A stretch of DNA of 64,000 nt, taken from Phoronis australis (Eukaryota > Phoronida > Phoronidae). Positions 36,689-49,331 of this stretch are shown in pieces. The stretch spans positions 320,896 through 384,895 of the forward strand of contig NMRA01000083.1 of assembly GCA_002633005.1 (NCBI GenBank), given 5' to 3'. Position 1 is the first letter of the stretch. Each line of letters starts with the position of its first letter. The position numbers and the translations under genes are program-made. The notes under the pieces are model-generated. The model was given only the letters and a program-made list of their open reading frames with translations, made no database searches and was not told the origin of the DNA.

Positions 36689-37304
36689 CTTGAAGTAGAG
36701 ATGCTTCAAAGGATTAAAGTTATTGACAAGAAGAGTACTGTTGTGACGAGTGACTTCCAGGTGTCACGTACAGCTATATAAAGCCTCTCTAAACTGATTG
36801 CAAAGTGGCAATTGTCTTTTTCTTGAACAGTTTGGTCGCTCGACTCTCATGCCGGCAACCCCAGAACAAGTTTCAGTGTCAGCTGAAATTTTCAACAGTA
36901 GTGGACCTTTTGTGGATCTGTGAACCTGTCAACCACCTTCAGGAAACATTCCAAATATGGAGAACCCGCTACTGGACAGGAGTAAGTAACTACTCTGAGT
37001 TGATATACTGCTATTAAGGGTAGTTCACGTGGTGTGTGTCACAAGGTGCAAATACTTATTTACAGACTGGTTACATGTCTAGTGTGAAGTTAGACAGTGA
37101 CCACCGTCTCTAGCAGGCCAGTAGACGGTGAAGGAGCTTCATACACCGGAGGATTTTCGGCAAATTATGCCTCACACTGATTAAAACATCAAAGTCACGT
37201 TGTTATAAGTACCTTTTGTGCATAGGGGAGACCTTAGGACTATTTGCTCGAGTTGGAAGGCCTCCGACCTAAGGGGTCCCTCTATGCGCGAAAGGTACTT
37301 ATAA

Positions 37305-38507
37305 AACTTATGTTGTATTACTGCACAGGTTCCCTAGTTATGCCTCACTGAGAATACTTACAATGTACGGCCAATCTGTACGGCTGAAAGCCTATACAAC
37401 CAGCTCCCAACAAGGTCCAGATTTGACAGGCAAAATTGACGATGGATTTATAGTGGTACCATCCGGAAAACTATCACACGGACGAATCACAGGACAGCAC
37501 TAAACAATTCGAATGATGTTGACTATTACAACATTTCCCCATTCCCTAAAAGAAGTGAGGCTCACCCGTCAATCAACATCATTCACAAAATATTTATTGT
37601 CCTCCCCAACAAAAAAAACACAAACTGTTAGCATAAGAACAGTGTGATAGTTCCCATTGGAAGGAGATAAAACAGCTGTTAAATAAGATAAAACCAGTAA
37701 AGAGTGTGGAGTGCCTGCACACCCCCAATGGATGGAGCAGTCACTTGGCGGTAAAAATAGTCACCAAAGAATATTTTCCAAACGTAATAAAACAACACGT
37801 AACAATTACACATAAGACCCCCCCCCAGGTAGGGCTGGACGTAATGGGTCATAGTCACTATTACGTCACTCCAACATAAGGGTTAGCACTTTCTAAAAAT
37901 ACACGCTGATGAGGATAGATGCCATTAAGAACACTATTTTCGTGGAATGGGGGTGGGACTTTAAGCCTCAAATCACTCTCGGCCAACGTACTGCAATCCG
38001 AACGAAGAACAGAGGAATCTTTGGTAAAACGCTCTTGTTGGTTAAAAATTTGTTAGAGACGGAGGTAATGGATGGGAGACAATGGGACAGATCGGTGTCA
38101 GATTTCCTATTGTCAGTTTCACCTTGGACAGAGGGTTGATAACTGCAATTGGCATCTGACCCTACTGCAACAGAGCGATAAACTTTTTGTGGGATATTGG
38201 AGTTCAGTTTTTTGGAATGTCTCTTCACTTGTTTTTAACAAATCCCAAAAGGTTAATTACTTGGGACAGGGATTTTTCATTCAGTCTGCTCCAACTTAAA
38301 ACGTTTGGAAATGCTGATGATACCCGCTGGACGTTAGCTGGCCTGTTTTTTGGACAATTGACATGCAAATGATCCGTTTCTCCAAACAAATGTCGTCTGT
38401 GAAGACCTCAAGTTTGTATGCCTGAAGACAGTGAAGTTGGCTCAACCTTTTTAAAATAGTAAGTACTCTAGAGACCCTACTAGTGAACCTGTGCAGTAAT
38501 ACAACAC
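37305..38507. mobile_element. Element J inserted in foldback F1
   Basis: Inverted ends carry TGTTGTATTACTGCACAGG, and TTATAA lies at both borders (37299-37304, 38508-38513). Length 1203 bp. The interior has only short open frames on both strands and no recognised transposase, so it is probably non-autonomous. Superfamily unknown. Confidence 0.75.
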
Positions 38508-38588
38508 TTATAACGACGAGACTTTGATTTTTTAATTAGTGCGAGACATAATTTCGCTGAAAAGCTTCGGGCGTATGAAGCGCCTATA

Positions 38589-39115
38589 CACAGGCGTCCT
38601 CAGCTTCTGATCGTCCACAATACACTATATAAAAATACTACAAGGTATGACACTCCCGACTAGAAATTCCATGGGTGCTTCACTTCAGCTGTCCATAGAA
38701 AACACAGAATTATGCGATGAGTTACGGATGAACGTCAGTTGCCGATTTGTCACGGAAAGTTACGAAATTGTGACAATTGGCAATTTCCGTTCATCCGTAA
38801 CTCATCGGATAATTCCGTATCGTCCTTGTCCTTCGATTTACAAAGGAGTTTCTCTGGACAGGCTTTTTGGGAAGGTTTTTGTGCTTTGACCACGAATTTC
38901 TTGCGAACTGGGTGAAGCATGACACCGTGAACGGTGTTGGGAGAAAAAACAATTCCTCATGGTTTGTTGAACCTCTGTTTTGTGTAAATTTATTGAGTTT
39001 TGTGTTTGCTATGGACGGCTGAAGTGAAGCATCCGTGGAATTTCTAGTCGGGAGTGTCATACCTTGTAGTATTATATAGTGTATCGTGGATGATCAGAAA
39101 CTGAGGACGCCCGTG
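38589..39115. mobile_element. Foldback element K, copy 1, inserted in F1
   Basis: It starts CACAGGCGTCCTCAGCTTCT and ends with the mirror AACTGAGGACGCCCGTG. It is flanked by CCTATA and CCTGTA, a 6-bp duplication with one difference. Arms are about 110 bp. A further hairpin of about 115 bp (38705-38820; arms around GATGAGTTACGGATGAACG) sits inside, itself looking like an inserted palindrome. Confidence 0.8.
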
Positions 39116-39544
39116 CCTGTAGGAGCTTCACCGTCTGTAGTTCACCAGAGATGGCGGTCACTGTCTAGTAAAGACAAATTGTGAAGTAGGCCTAAATTTA
39201 GGCAATGACCATCGCCTCTGTTGGCCCGACCAGAGGCGATGCAGCTCCTATAGGCGCTCCATACACTGGAAGCTTTTTGGCGAATTATGCCTCGCACTGG
39301 CTAAAACATCAAAGTCACGTTGTTATAAATACCTTTTGCGCATAGAGGAACACCTTAGGAGGTTGTCGATGTGTTTAATTTCTTCCAACTCAAACAAATA
39401 CTTCCATTATCGAACTTTTTGTTTGAGCAGTCACTCGTTCAGTTCCCAAAATCGTGAACTCACCATTTTTATACTACGCACGCTCCAATTTTTATCGCGC
39501 TCGATAAGTGATGTGACTTCGTGACCTCAATCTTTAAATAGGCC

Positions 39545-40757
39545 AAAGGTGAGCCATTGCGGTCTTGTCAGTCAAATGTTCGTTTCCATAATGTCACCAC
39601 TACAATAATGTCTGCAGGCAGAACCTCATCTGAAATCCGGGCCAATCTCAACTCTGATTTAACAATCATTTCAGATTGGCTTGTATCCAATAAACTATCC
39701 TTAAATGTTTCTAAAACTAAAACTCTTCAATTTGGCACATCCCAAAGACTTAGAAACCAAACCCTGCCATTAACTATGGATGGAAGACCAATTGAAAACG
39801 TCAATTCCTTTAAATATCTGGGACTTATATATGATCAAAATCTTAAATTCTCTTACCACATTGATTATATCTTGAAAAAGGTGCCTAAGAAAGTTGGCGT
39901 ATTGAAATGCATCAGTAAATTCGTTATTAGAGCAACACTGAGAACCCTTTTTAATGCTATCATTCAACCTCACCTAGATTATTGCCTCCCGGTGTGGGGT
40001 GTTGCATCAGGCAAGGATATAAAAACCATCCAGGTTATCCAAAATAGGGCTGCCCGAATTATTCTGGGAGCTGGTGTTAGAGACATTAACATCGAAAACC
40101 TTCATAAAGAGACTGGTATAATGAAAATTCACACAAGACATCAATTCCTATCTGCTTGTTGTATCTACAAATGTTTTAAAGGTCTTGTCCCATCTTACTT
40201 ATGTGCTAAGCTTAAGATGACTACTAATACTAGGTCCTCATCATCATCTGATTTCAATCTTCCTAAACGCAGAAGCGAAACTGGGAAAAAATCATTTTCC
40301 TACAGCGGGCCCTTTTTATGGAACTCTCTCCCTGCAGATACCAAATCTACATCATCCTTTCTAACCTTTAAAAGAATTATAAGAAATAGATTTAACTTCA
40401 TGTAGTGTGTAAGAATTGCATGTTTATTTGCTTGTTATCTATATAACGTCTTACTTTTATTAATTATTGATGGTCTGTTTTTAATTTTTTATATTTATAT
40501 TTATTTTTAGTTAATTATCTTGTCTTAATTTCGTTTATCTTCTATTTATCACATTTTATTTTTTATTTTGCTTCATCAGTCTTTCTCTATTAATTTCTTA
40601 TTCTTTGCTTATTACTTAAATTTGTCTTTCATTTTGTAATTCTGTTTTTGTCATACTATCGGTTTGTTTTTTACTGTGGGCCCCCATGGAAAGCAGTGTG
40701 AACTGATGGGGCTACCCTCATTGTAAATATTACATTAATAATAATAATAATAATATA
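39545..40757 (+). mobile_element. 5'-truncated non-LTR retrotransposon copy
   Basis: It comprises the truncated coding part, a T-rich 3' UTR, a conserved-looking end (GGGCCCCCATGGAAAGCAG) and a terminal (AAT)n tail, as expected for target-primed reverse transcription. It sits in the loop of foldback copy F2, so it is younger than that insertion or was captured with it. Confidence 0.7.
39557..40405 (+). pseudogene. LINE reverse-transcriptase C-terminal fragment (5'-truncated)
   Basis: A 282-codon open frame resembles the thumb and connection part of non-LTR reverse transcriptases of the CR1/L2/jockey kind: SDWLVSNKLSLNVSKTKTL, FKYLGLIYD, LDYCLPVWG and IQNRAARIILG occur in the usual order. The upstream catalytic palm with its Asp-Asp box is absent; where the box would be the text reads FHNVTTTI. 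No endonuclease is present, so it cannot be active. A stop follows NRFNFM. The 3' tail runs to (AAT)n at 40735-40757. Confidence 0.9.
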
Positions 40758-41310
40758 TACTACTTGTCTTTAATTGGCGTTACTTGAAACTGGTTGTATT
40801 TCAATGAATTATTGCTTGTATTTGATAAAAATGAATTCTGTTTATATGACTTTTAATAGTCTTTGTGCACATATTTGTCAATTTAATGTTTAACAACATG
40901 GCAAATGCATGGCTGGTTCCCGGCAGCACGTACGCAGAGGGCGGGGACTTCAGCTTTCAAAGTTCGATGGTAGGACCGCAACTTCTGACCTTCGGCCTGG
41001 TTAAAAGAATGAGGTCATGTCTCTTGGCGTGTGCCGAGTGAAAATGGTGAGTTCACGATTTTGGGAACTGAAATAGGGACTGCTCGAAGAAAGTTTCATA
41101 ACAGGAGTATTTGTTTGAGTTTGAAGGAATTAAACACATCGACAACCTCCTCCTCTATGCGCAAAAAGTATTTCTTACAACGTGACTTTGATGTTCTAGT
41201 CGGTGCGAGGCATAATTCGTCGAAAAGCTTACGGCGTATGGAGCGCCTATAGGAGCTGCATCGCCTCTGGTCGGGCCAACAGAGGCGATGGTCAATGCCT
41301 AGCCTAAATT

Positions 41311-41935
41311 AAGACTTAATTTAAGGGACAGATTGATTGTAGGCTGTAGTGTAAGGGTCTGTTTTTCCAAACAACTACCTTGAGTTAAAGAGCCATAATA
41401 ACTGAACACATTTCAAGACTAATCACAGTTTTTCTTACACACAATGTAAAACAAAAATTCCAGACATATCGGAAATGTGTTCCTCACCTATTCTGAAATT
41501 TCCTTTGGGTACCCGCGTTTGCACCCGTCCTTGGCTGCTGAGGAAGTTGGCGAAAAAGACGCAAACTAAATTTCGATTAAAGAGGAAACGTGATAAAACC
41601 TCAAAATTTTGTGTTTCAAATACCATAATGAACAGTATTTATTTTGTGTTTGGTAACCGCAGATGTGGCACATTTATAGTAACATATTTCGAAATTATTT
41701 TATAAAAGAATTCGTTTGTTTCCGGATTTCTCGTCGCCACTTTCGAAATTGTTCGCGGTTGTGATGTAAGTCTTTCTCAAGTTCCAACTCTTTCTTTTTA
41801 ATCTTTACTAACATTGTGGCTTAATAACTATTGTAGACGTGCGAAATTATTGGGAACATCAACAGAGGCTGCCCCTGTAGAACTCGTTGTGGCGACCTGC
41901 GGGCCGCCAATGCGACCTCGGAAGTCGGATAGGGA
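41311..41935. other. Intergenic, nothing recognised
   Basis: No supported gene or repeat seen. Confidence 0.5.
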
Positions 41936-42745
41936 GGACAACATTTTGGTAATTGTTTACAATATGACGACAAAGACTTAGACATATGATTTTGGTAATG
42001 TTCGATTCCTCGCAATGTTATCTTTCCAAATATACACAGAAATTTTTCCTACCCCGTTCCCTTAGTTTTTATCGTGAAATTTCTGCTCGAACTATTTCCT
42101 GGTACTCGGTAATAATACCTCCATGTTGAATGGATAAGGAGTCACCAGGCGGTCAAAAACTGAACTAATCTACCGACTTGCAGATCGTCGCTTTTCGTAA
42201 GTTCAAATTGACCGAGACCCGTCAATCCACTGCCCGAGTTACGTAACCAAGGGTTCGAATTCGATCCTATGTTGACCCTGATATACGCATCTCGCATCTG
42301 CAAGCAAGAATCTGCCAAAAAAGCGGAGGTTGTTTTTGAGGTCCAGATTTGTGAAAAAAGTATCACTTCAGACAATTTCATGGAAAAATGGTCAAATGGT
42401 CACAATTCTAAAAAAAATGGAAAAGGTAAAATGCTTCTACTTGTGCATCCACTATATTATGTCAGGAAAACTTTAGCGGGAATCTTGCGCGGGCAACCAC
42501 CATTTAGAATCAATGATGCTGTTTCATTCAATAACAATAGGTGTCGCTGTTATCTTGAGTTGAACTAACATGGCGGTGTCCACCGGGAAATAGTGCTAAC
42601 TGAAATTCGACGATAAAATATGAAAGAAATGCGGTAGGGGATCAATTCATATATTTTTGGAAAGGTGACGGCATGAGGAATCGAACGATACCAAATCATA
42701 TGTGTAAGTTATTGTCGTCATATTGTAAACAATTACCAACATGTT
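41936..42745. repeat. Inverted repeat pair (possible DNA element)
   Basis: About 80 bp at 41936-42018 (TGGTAATTGTTTACAATATG, GTTCGATTCCTCGCA) recur in reverse at 42668-42745. A small palindrome TTGGCGAAATTTATTTCGCC follows at 42749. No target duplication seen; element type unknown. Confidence 0.65.
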
Positions 42746-43615
42746 TACTTGGCGAAATTTATTTCGCCAAGTATGTTGGTCTTCCATCAAGTTTTTTTTT
42801 GTTCGCACGATACAGGTCGCAATTTTTGTCCGATCATCACGAAATTTACACATAACACGTAGTTCCGGAAGTTCTGGAAGCCTATTGTTTTTCGTGGTAA
42901 TTGGATCCAAAATGGCGGCTGTGGTGGCCATTTTGTTTTCATTCAAAGGCTTCTGGAAGCTACAATTTTTTATGTACAGGTTTGAAACTCAGCACAATAA
43001 ATGGACAGGATGTGCACTACATGTGTACCGAAAATTGTTTACTTTCGCTTAAAGATGGCAGAAATATCGGCAATCGCGCATGTGCACTTCGATTTTGGGA
43101 AAAAAACGTTTTCTCCTGTAGAGGGCGCATTATAGGGGCAATTCCTCCAAATCTTTGCAGGTGTTAGTTTCTTATGACATTCTATTATTCAGATCTAAAA
43201 ACCCGGAAGTTGCTTCCAAGATGGCGGATTGGCCTATGTTGACCTATTTTCAGTCGTGCTGGAGTGCCATTTTAAACGGGAAGAGAGAATGACGTAAATT
43301 TTTGCATGTGGATTCTTTGAAGTATAGCCTTTCAAGTGACCTGCAACATTTTTTTCTCAGACTTACAGTTTTTGAGTTATTTGACTTTGAATTTCTTTAA
43401 AAAAAACGCAAAATTTCATTTTTTTCGAAAAATTTACGGAATTGTGTGATACTATTAATTTAGATAGAGTTCTGAAAGGGCTTTCAGAAGATATTTTCCA
43501 TTTTCCGCTACGACGTCTACTTTTCGAATTATTCGAGATTTTCTTATAGCGCTGTTCCTTTGTTGAGTGCTCTTACTGCATTGATGTTGGTTAAGCTTCA
43601 ATTGAACAAGAATGT
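42746..43615. other. Intergenic, repeat-like, no gene
   Basis: It contains AAAATGGCGGCTGTGGTGG and similar GGCGG/GGCCATTTT motifs typical of the window's dispersed repeats. No gene supported. Confidence 0.4.
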
Positions 43616-43905
43616 CGCCTATTTCTTACTGATTTATGACATCTAAGTTCGTCATATGAATGTCATGATGTTTGTTCATCATCGCCCCCACCATCATCAT
43701 ATTCGTCATCTTCGTCATCATCTCCGTCGTCTTTTCAGTTAATTTCGCCAAATGAAGTGTCGCTCAAGACTGTAGCCTATTTCTTACTGATTTCGGACTT
43801 CTACGTTCGTCATGTGTATGTTATTATTACTTCTATTGTTCATCCTCGCCACCGTCATCTTCGTCATCATCTTTATCGTCATCTTTTTGGTTCATTTCGC
43901 CAAGT
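43616..43905. repeat. Tandem duplication of about 167 bp with (CATCWTC)n runs
   Basis: The block from CCTATTTCTTACTGATTT (about 43617) recurs at about 43783. Each copy holds a run of CATCATC/GTCATCTTC triplets and ends near CATTTCGCCAA / AATTTCGCCAA. Confidence 0.75.
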
Positions 43906-44364
43906 GCCGCTCCTCGGAGCGCTTTCATTTAAATTTTTTTGTAATACCCATGTGCCATACATTTGTGAATAGTCCTTGGTGTGAGAAATGAAATGGTGCA
44001 AAAATCAGAAAAATTGGGTGAGTGGTTACCGAGAAAATGGCCATTGAAACACGACGATTATGTGTAAAATATCTGCCTTTTTATATAACTTCGTAAAAAA
44101 TAAAAGAATATCTACACGTGCTGCATATAAAAAATTTGTCTCATTGAGACAAACATGGTGGTGTGTATTATATAAAATTTGGATCAATTTCTACAGAGAT
44201 ATTGATGTTTAAATGTGTTGTTAGCATATGGAACAGGCTCATCATCAACCTCATGTTTGATGAAAACAATAGATTGCACAGCTTAAAAGGTAAAGAGCAA
44301 AAAACAACACATCAGCTCAGAAATAAATATATCTGAGCTAGGAGAAAATTTCACAACAAACCAC

Positions 44365-44535
44365 AAGACAACATCGGTGGATTTGGAGAGGGTTAAGGGG
44401 GCCAGCCCGTGCCCCCCCCTAAAACTCCCAGATTTCGTTTGGCAGTTTGAGGGTGCTAATATCTTATGGGTAAAATCCTGCGTAATACTCTGCCCTGCCC
44501 CCCCTCCTATCTAAAAATCCTAGATCTGCCCCTGA
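44365..44535. mobile_element. hAT-like MITE relic
   Basis: The right end AAAAATCCTAGATCTGCCCCTG and inner text GGGGGCCAGCCCGTGCCCCC resemble the element at 5973-6136. The left end is decayed (GGTGGATTTGGAGAGGG). Confidence 0.45.
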
Positions 44536-45104
44536 ATACTACTACATGGGCAACACATGGCCTGACAGGGGGCTGGGGAAGGCCATAGCTCCCCCACTTT
44601 TTTCAGTGCTGGGTGCCACCCATGTACTATTAGATCGTATGATAGCAAAAAAACATCAGAAAGTAGACAAAAGACCATTTGGGAAAACAAATCCCTCTTA
44701 ACATGAAGGATTTCATCTTTTACGCAAAAAAACTCTTTGTAACAACTTTATTTCGAAAGGAAAAGTTGCGATGCCATTGAACTTCAACGTAGCCGCTCGT
44801 GGTGCTGACATGCGGCGACTTAGTGAACTAACGAATGCTGTTTGAAAAGTGCCAATGCGCAGCAGTTTGACAGAATTTTGAAAAAGAAATAATTACCAAT
44901 TAAAAGAGTGATAAATTCTTCATCTAAAAATCAGGGGGGCATGTTGCGCAACTGGAAAAACATCAATCTCCCGACCGATCAAAATTAGGCCTTCCGGACG
45001 ATCGAAAACTCACCATGAAAACTTGGCGTTGACTTCGAGAAAACAACTTGAGGAGATGGGCACGCATCTAAACTACATCCTGTCCAAATTTCGCAGTAGA
45101 GATT

Positions 45105-45629
45105 GTGAAGCTCCTGTATGCGCTTTATGCGCTGGAAGATTTTTGAATAATTATGCCTCACACTGACTAAAACTTCAATGCTACGTTGTTATCAATACCT
45201 TTTGCGCATAGAGCCATAGAGGGACACCAGGCTTAGGAAGCTGTCAGTGTATTCAATTCCTTCCAACTCGAACAATTACTGCCGTTATCAAACTTTTTCT
45301 TCGATCTGTCCCTCGTTCAGTTCCCAAAATCGGTAACTCACCATTTTTAACATAGCACATGCCAGGTGGTATGACATCATATCCCCTGGTGCGCGCAGTG
45401 TTAAAATTGGTTTGTTACCGATTTTGGGAACTGATGGTATTCGAGTTGAAAGAAATAACATACATCAACGGCCTCCTAAGGTGTCCCTTTGTGAGCAAAA
45501 GGTATTTATAACAATGTGACTGATGTTTTAGTCAGTGCAAGGCATAATTCGCCAAAAAACTTCCGGCGTATGAAGCGTCTATAGGAGCTCCACTGTGCTA
45601 CATGTCATTAGAACGGTGGTCACTGTCTA
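45105..45629. mobile_element. Long-arm foldback element F, copy 3 (compact)
   Basis: The left arm (45105-45352) and right arm (45408-45629) mirror each other: CAGTTCCCAAAATCGGTAAC against TTACCGATTTTGGGAACTG, and TACGTTGTTATCAATACC against GGTATTTATAACAATGTG. The loop is short (about 45353-45407). This uninterrupted copy shows what F1 and F2 looked like before insertions. The right end GGTCACTGTCTAG matches F1. Confidence 0.85.
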
Positions 45630-45914
45630 GTTGACAAGTTGACCAACTGGTAAAATTCCTGACACAACACAAGATGCCACCGTATGAGCTTATTTTGATC
45701 TTTACGAATATATCCAGTGTTCTCCACGACCTCTTTTGACTCGACGCAGTAACGAGTTTGTATTTTGCCATGTTGATTTTGGGAAAAGTTTAAAAATTGC
45801 CGCGCCAGGTTTAAAACCTTGGCTGGCTTGGTACGTCAACCCTCAGCATCAAATCAGAGCCTGATTTTACTAACAGTAAACATAGTTCGCTTTACTAAGA
45901 GGCAGTTAACAGTA

Positions 45915-47850
45915 CCGTCCTAATAAGGCGCTGGCCTGGGGCGCTTATTGTAACCCAAGGCGGTTGAAACCCGGTCTCCAAAATGGGTGAAATCGGAAGC
46001 TAGGATTCATCAAATTTATGCTATGTGATGTATCTGCAGCCTGTGACAGACTTTCTACAAAACTGTGGCGCATTGCTATCAAACTTCGTTGTTAAATTAT
46101 AATCATTTTACAGAAAATTGTGCGTAAATCCCAGGGCGAAAACTCGCTGATGCGCCAGTGTCTCGCGATTGTCGACATGGAAGCTTGAATAAAAATATAG
46201 TTTCGACTCAACAAATTACTTGGAATCCTCACTTTAAGGATATCTTCAACCTTATTCACAAAAAATTGGCTATTTTTACAATATTTCACATGTGTCTAGC
46301 AAAATACCTTATCTTCATTCTCGGGGAACTTAAAATACAAAATATATACTGCATTACGAGAAAAAAAAAAGATTTAGCAGAACCACCTTGGAACTGCACA
46401 ACCGCGTGGATATTTGTTTACTACTTATCCAAGGTCAAAGGTTAAAGGGCTTTCAATCAAATCGAATCTCCCGCCAGCTACAGAACAGCTTCGTATACCC
46501 TCAGTCTTTTCATTCACGAAGTCGCCATAACACTGAGCCAACAAAGTGTACTTATGATAGAATGGCGCCGGGAAAAACAAAGACAAAACATAGTTTTGAT
46601 CCTAAGGGAGTTGTGCATCTACATGCATATGACTGTTGGGGTTGAAAACAAATGCTACGAGTCGCCTCAGGCCTCTGTGGTCATGAACACAGAAAGTTGT
46701 GAAAAAAGATTAGTCCTCACCCTAATTCCTTAATTCAATTAATAAGTTCACATTTCGGTGTTTCAATCTCATGCTAACGACATACTTTAACCACTGATTC
46801 GATTTTTGTTATCCATTTCTTACTTGGTTTGGTATCAGTCTCCCAGCACGTGTGACGTGTACAGGCTGTGAACTGTGACCTATTTAAAAAGTTGGTTGCA
46901 AACAACAGTAAAAGTTGGCTGGGAACAATACGTCTATTTGAGGTTTTAATGATAATTAAGTTAATTACGCACTGCAAAATCAGTTGCCATTGCGAGTGAA
47001 TGTTGAAATAGCTAACATAGTCAAGGATTGCATAGGTTATGTGAACCGAAAACAAGTTTTCACTGAATAATTAACTGAAGACTTTGAGATTTTCACTCGT
47101 CCCAGTTTATTCAGCTTTTTCTCAGGTTTGGCAAACCAACTTTATTTGAAATTAGGAACACTAACTTTCGAAAACGGCTAGATGGATTTCGCTGAAACTT
47201 TCCAAACTTAATATTTAGTTGTTAATCTCAAAAACGCTGTTAGGATTTTAGATATGTAGGGATAGTTTTTGTGTAATGTGACAAAGAGGAATACAACTTG
47301 TTTTTTATAAAAATGCCTTACATTTTGCGAGTTGATTTGTCATAGAAACCAAACGAAAAGACTAATCGAAAATTCCTAACAGCGTTTTTGAGGTAACTGG
47401 TGAAGTTTTCATTTAAAAAAAGTTTCATTAAAATCGACCGAGGTGTGATTTTGGTATGAATGTACCTTTCTTAAAAAGTGAAATTTTGACTTATAAAAAG
47501 TTTTTACGTAAAAATAATAATGGAACATACATACAAAAAGTATATTTATATTTCCTGGTCTTTGTTCTTTCAGAAAATATGTACTTTTACTAGATGTCAA
47601 AGCTTAGTTTTTATATATGAATTAGAATGGAGGCCATTAAATAAGGTTCGAGATAACCTAAAGTTTTACAAATAGCGTCTCAAAGATTTTAAGTTCCTGT
47701 GGAGTTGGTAATAACAGCAAGATTTAGCCAGCCAGCTAGCTGTATGAAGACAAAGAGTAATGTCTGCGACGACAAGTGATAAGTATGTAGCACGTGCTTC
47801 CTGACCACGTGCTTTAACAACAAGTTTTTTTATTCAAGAGAAAGTCGTAA
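45915..47850. mobile_element. TA transposon, copy 3, split by Harbinger-like copy B
   Basis: The left end (TA then CCGTCCTAATAAGGCGC) and the interior to 46237 match copies 1 and 2 (CCCGGTCTCCAAAATGGG). The interior resumes at 47659 (TTTTAAGTTCCTGTGGAGT, also in copy 2 near 30695) and continues to about 47850 (GTGCTTCCTGACCACGTGC). The right terminus is lost. The split is caused by the element at 46238-47658. Confidence 0.75.
46238..47658. mobile_element. PIF/Harbinger-like element, copy B, uninterrupted
   Basis: Ends GGATATCTTCAACCTTATTCA and TAAATAAGGTTCGAGATAACC are inverted repeats of about 20 bp, bordered by TAA on both sides, fitting the 3-bp TWA target of PIF/Harbinger. Length 1421 bp. 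It matches copy A along its length and shows the empty site for TA transposon copy 2 near 46970. No transposase frame survives. Confidence 0.75.
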
Positions 47851-49331
47851 GCTGAATGGGCACTTCGAGTACTATTCGCAGTTTTCAGTTGTAGGACCTA
47901 CAAAGTGTCAAAAAGTAGGTCACACCAGACCAGTTCAGTGTATATTTTTGAAACATATAAATACCTACATTGGAGATGTTAAGGCTATAGAGAAAAGACT
48001 GTTGACTACTGATATTGAACTCTAGAAATTTGCGTCGAGTTTGGAATTGGTATTGTGTAGAACACTGATATCTCTAGTATTCACCATGTAATTACTGCAT
48101 ATGCCATTACATAGGAACATAGTAGAAATTGCCGAGATCACCCAACCTGAGAACGTCTACAACTTCCCCTTTCGTATGAGTATGAATTCTATGGGCTATG
48201 CCTATGGTAGAACATGCGTACCAACTGGAAGGTAAAAACCAGATTGCCAAGCATACAGGTCGTCAACTTCCCTTGACATCAAGGTAGTCTCTCATACAGC
48301 AGTAAATGTGGTCTACAAAAGCTAACTTTACATTGAGCCGCAGTTCAGGTCTCCAATAGTTTGAAATACGCTGAGTCAACGACTCGGATGGAACTGAGGA
48401 GACGAATCCTCACCCGAGCCAATGTTACCGTACTTTATCGTTGCCACAAAATTTTAATTTGAGATCGTTAAGGTAAAAGACACTTTGGCTTGTAGCTGAG
48501 TATTTTTAGTGTATTTAATTTCACCAGTCTTTCAGAATCTGAGATTCTCCACAAATATATGGCAAATCACTTTAGACTTTTATTAACTTCCACATTCCAC
48601 CAAAGGTCTTAAGGGGGGGAAGGGGGTGTATACACTGGTCAAATCTCCAGGTTCTTATCTAGAATAAGTATAAAGGGGGTTTTAACTAGTTAGAGATGAC
48701 TCTGAAAGTGACAAAAATCGAAAAAAAAAGTTCATTTTTTTGAAATATTGTATATTTTAATTTTCGAAAAATTGAATTGTACCTCGAATTTTTTTTCAAA
48801 ATGCACAGGGATTATTATCAACTGCTTCTTTACGCAATATTCTAATGATCCATACTAAATATATGTACAAAATCATCTTGATTGATTTTGTGGCATTTTT
48901 TGCGTGCGAGTTGTGGCAAGCATGACACTTTCTGTCATTTGGTCACTTTCTGTCTAATAAGTAAAATCGGGTCCATGTATCAAAAAACCTGGCACGCAAT
49001 TTTACTTCAGTTCTAGAGGATTTCAAAGTTGCAAATTTCGTAAAAATTGACCCACGTGTTGCGGAAAAATAGGCCCAAGAATCTTGTCACTACCCTGAAA
49101 TGACGAGCCAAGAAAAACGGCTTTGAAGTTAAGCGGGCATCGATTGCCACTTGAGGTCAAAATTCTTTCAGAAGGCGCGATCATTCTGTTCCAATTTCTG
49201 TTGATGTACTAGAAATAAAGCTGATATTTACTTCATGTTTAGAAAATATGAAAGACCTGTTTGTTTACAGCGTAATTTTAATCATTTTTGCGAACTTGTG
49301 AAGCACGGCAGATGACCAAAACAAATATGGC
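47851..49331. other. Intergenic, nothing recognised
   Basis: No gene or clear repeat. A G-rich run (GGGGGGGAAGGGGG) lies near 48613. Confidence 0.5.

Larger units (their letters stand above)
37091..39167. mobile_element. Long-arm foldback element F, copy 1, broken by two insertions
   Basis: The outer ends TAGACAGTGACCACCGTC and GGCGGTCACTGTCTA are inverted. The left arm (37091-37225) folds on a loop near 37230-37255. The right arm resumes after insertion of element J (37305-38507) and again after element K (38589-39115). Shared arm text is AATTATGCCTCRCACTG and AAAACATCAAAGTCACGTTG. Copies F2 (39191) and F3 (45105) confirm the family. Confidence 0.75.
39191..41310. mobile_element. Long-arm foldback element F, copy 2, with a LINE in its loop
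   Basis: The left arm (39191-39480) and right arm (41022-41310) are mirror images over nearly 300 bp, for example GGCAATGACCATCGCCTCTG against CAGAGGCGATGGTCAATGCC. The loop is filled by the LINE fragment at about 39545-40757. Arms match F1 and F3. Confidence 0.85.

Noticed and set aside
37909-38372. Open frames on both strands in element J
   Set aside because: Short, mutually overlapping, no transposase motif; treated as interior of a non-autonomous element.
42230-42275. GGGTTCGAATTCGATCC as a tRNA T arm
   Set aside because: The B-box-like core is interrupted and no A box or acceptor stem is found nearby.
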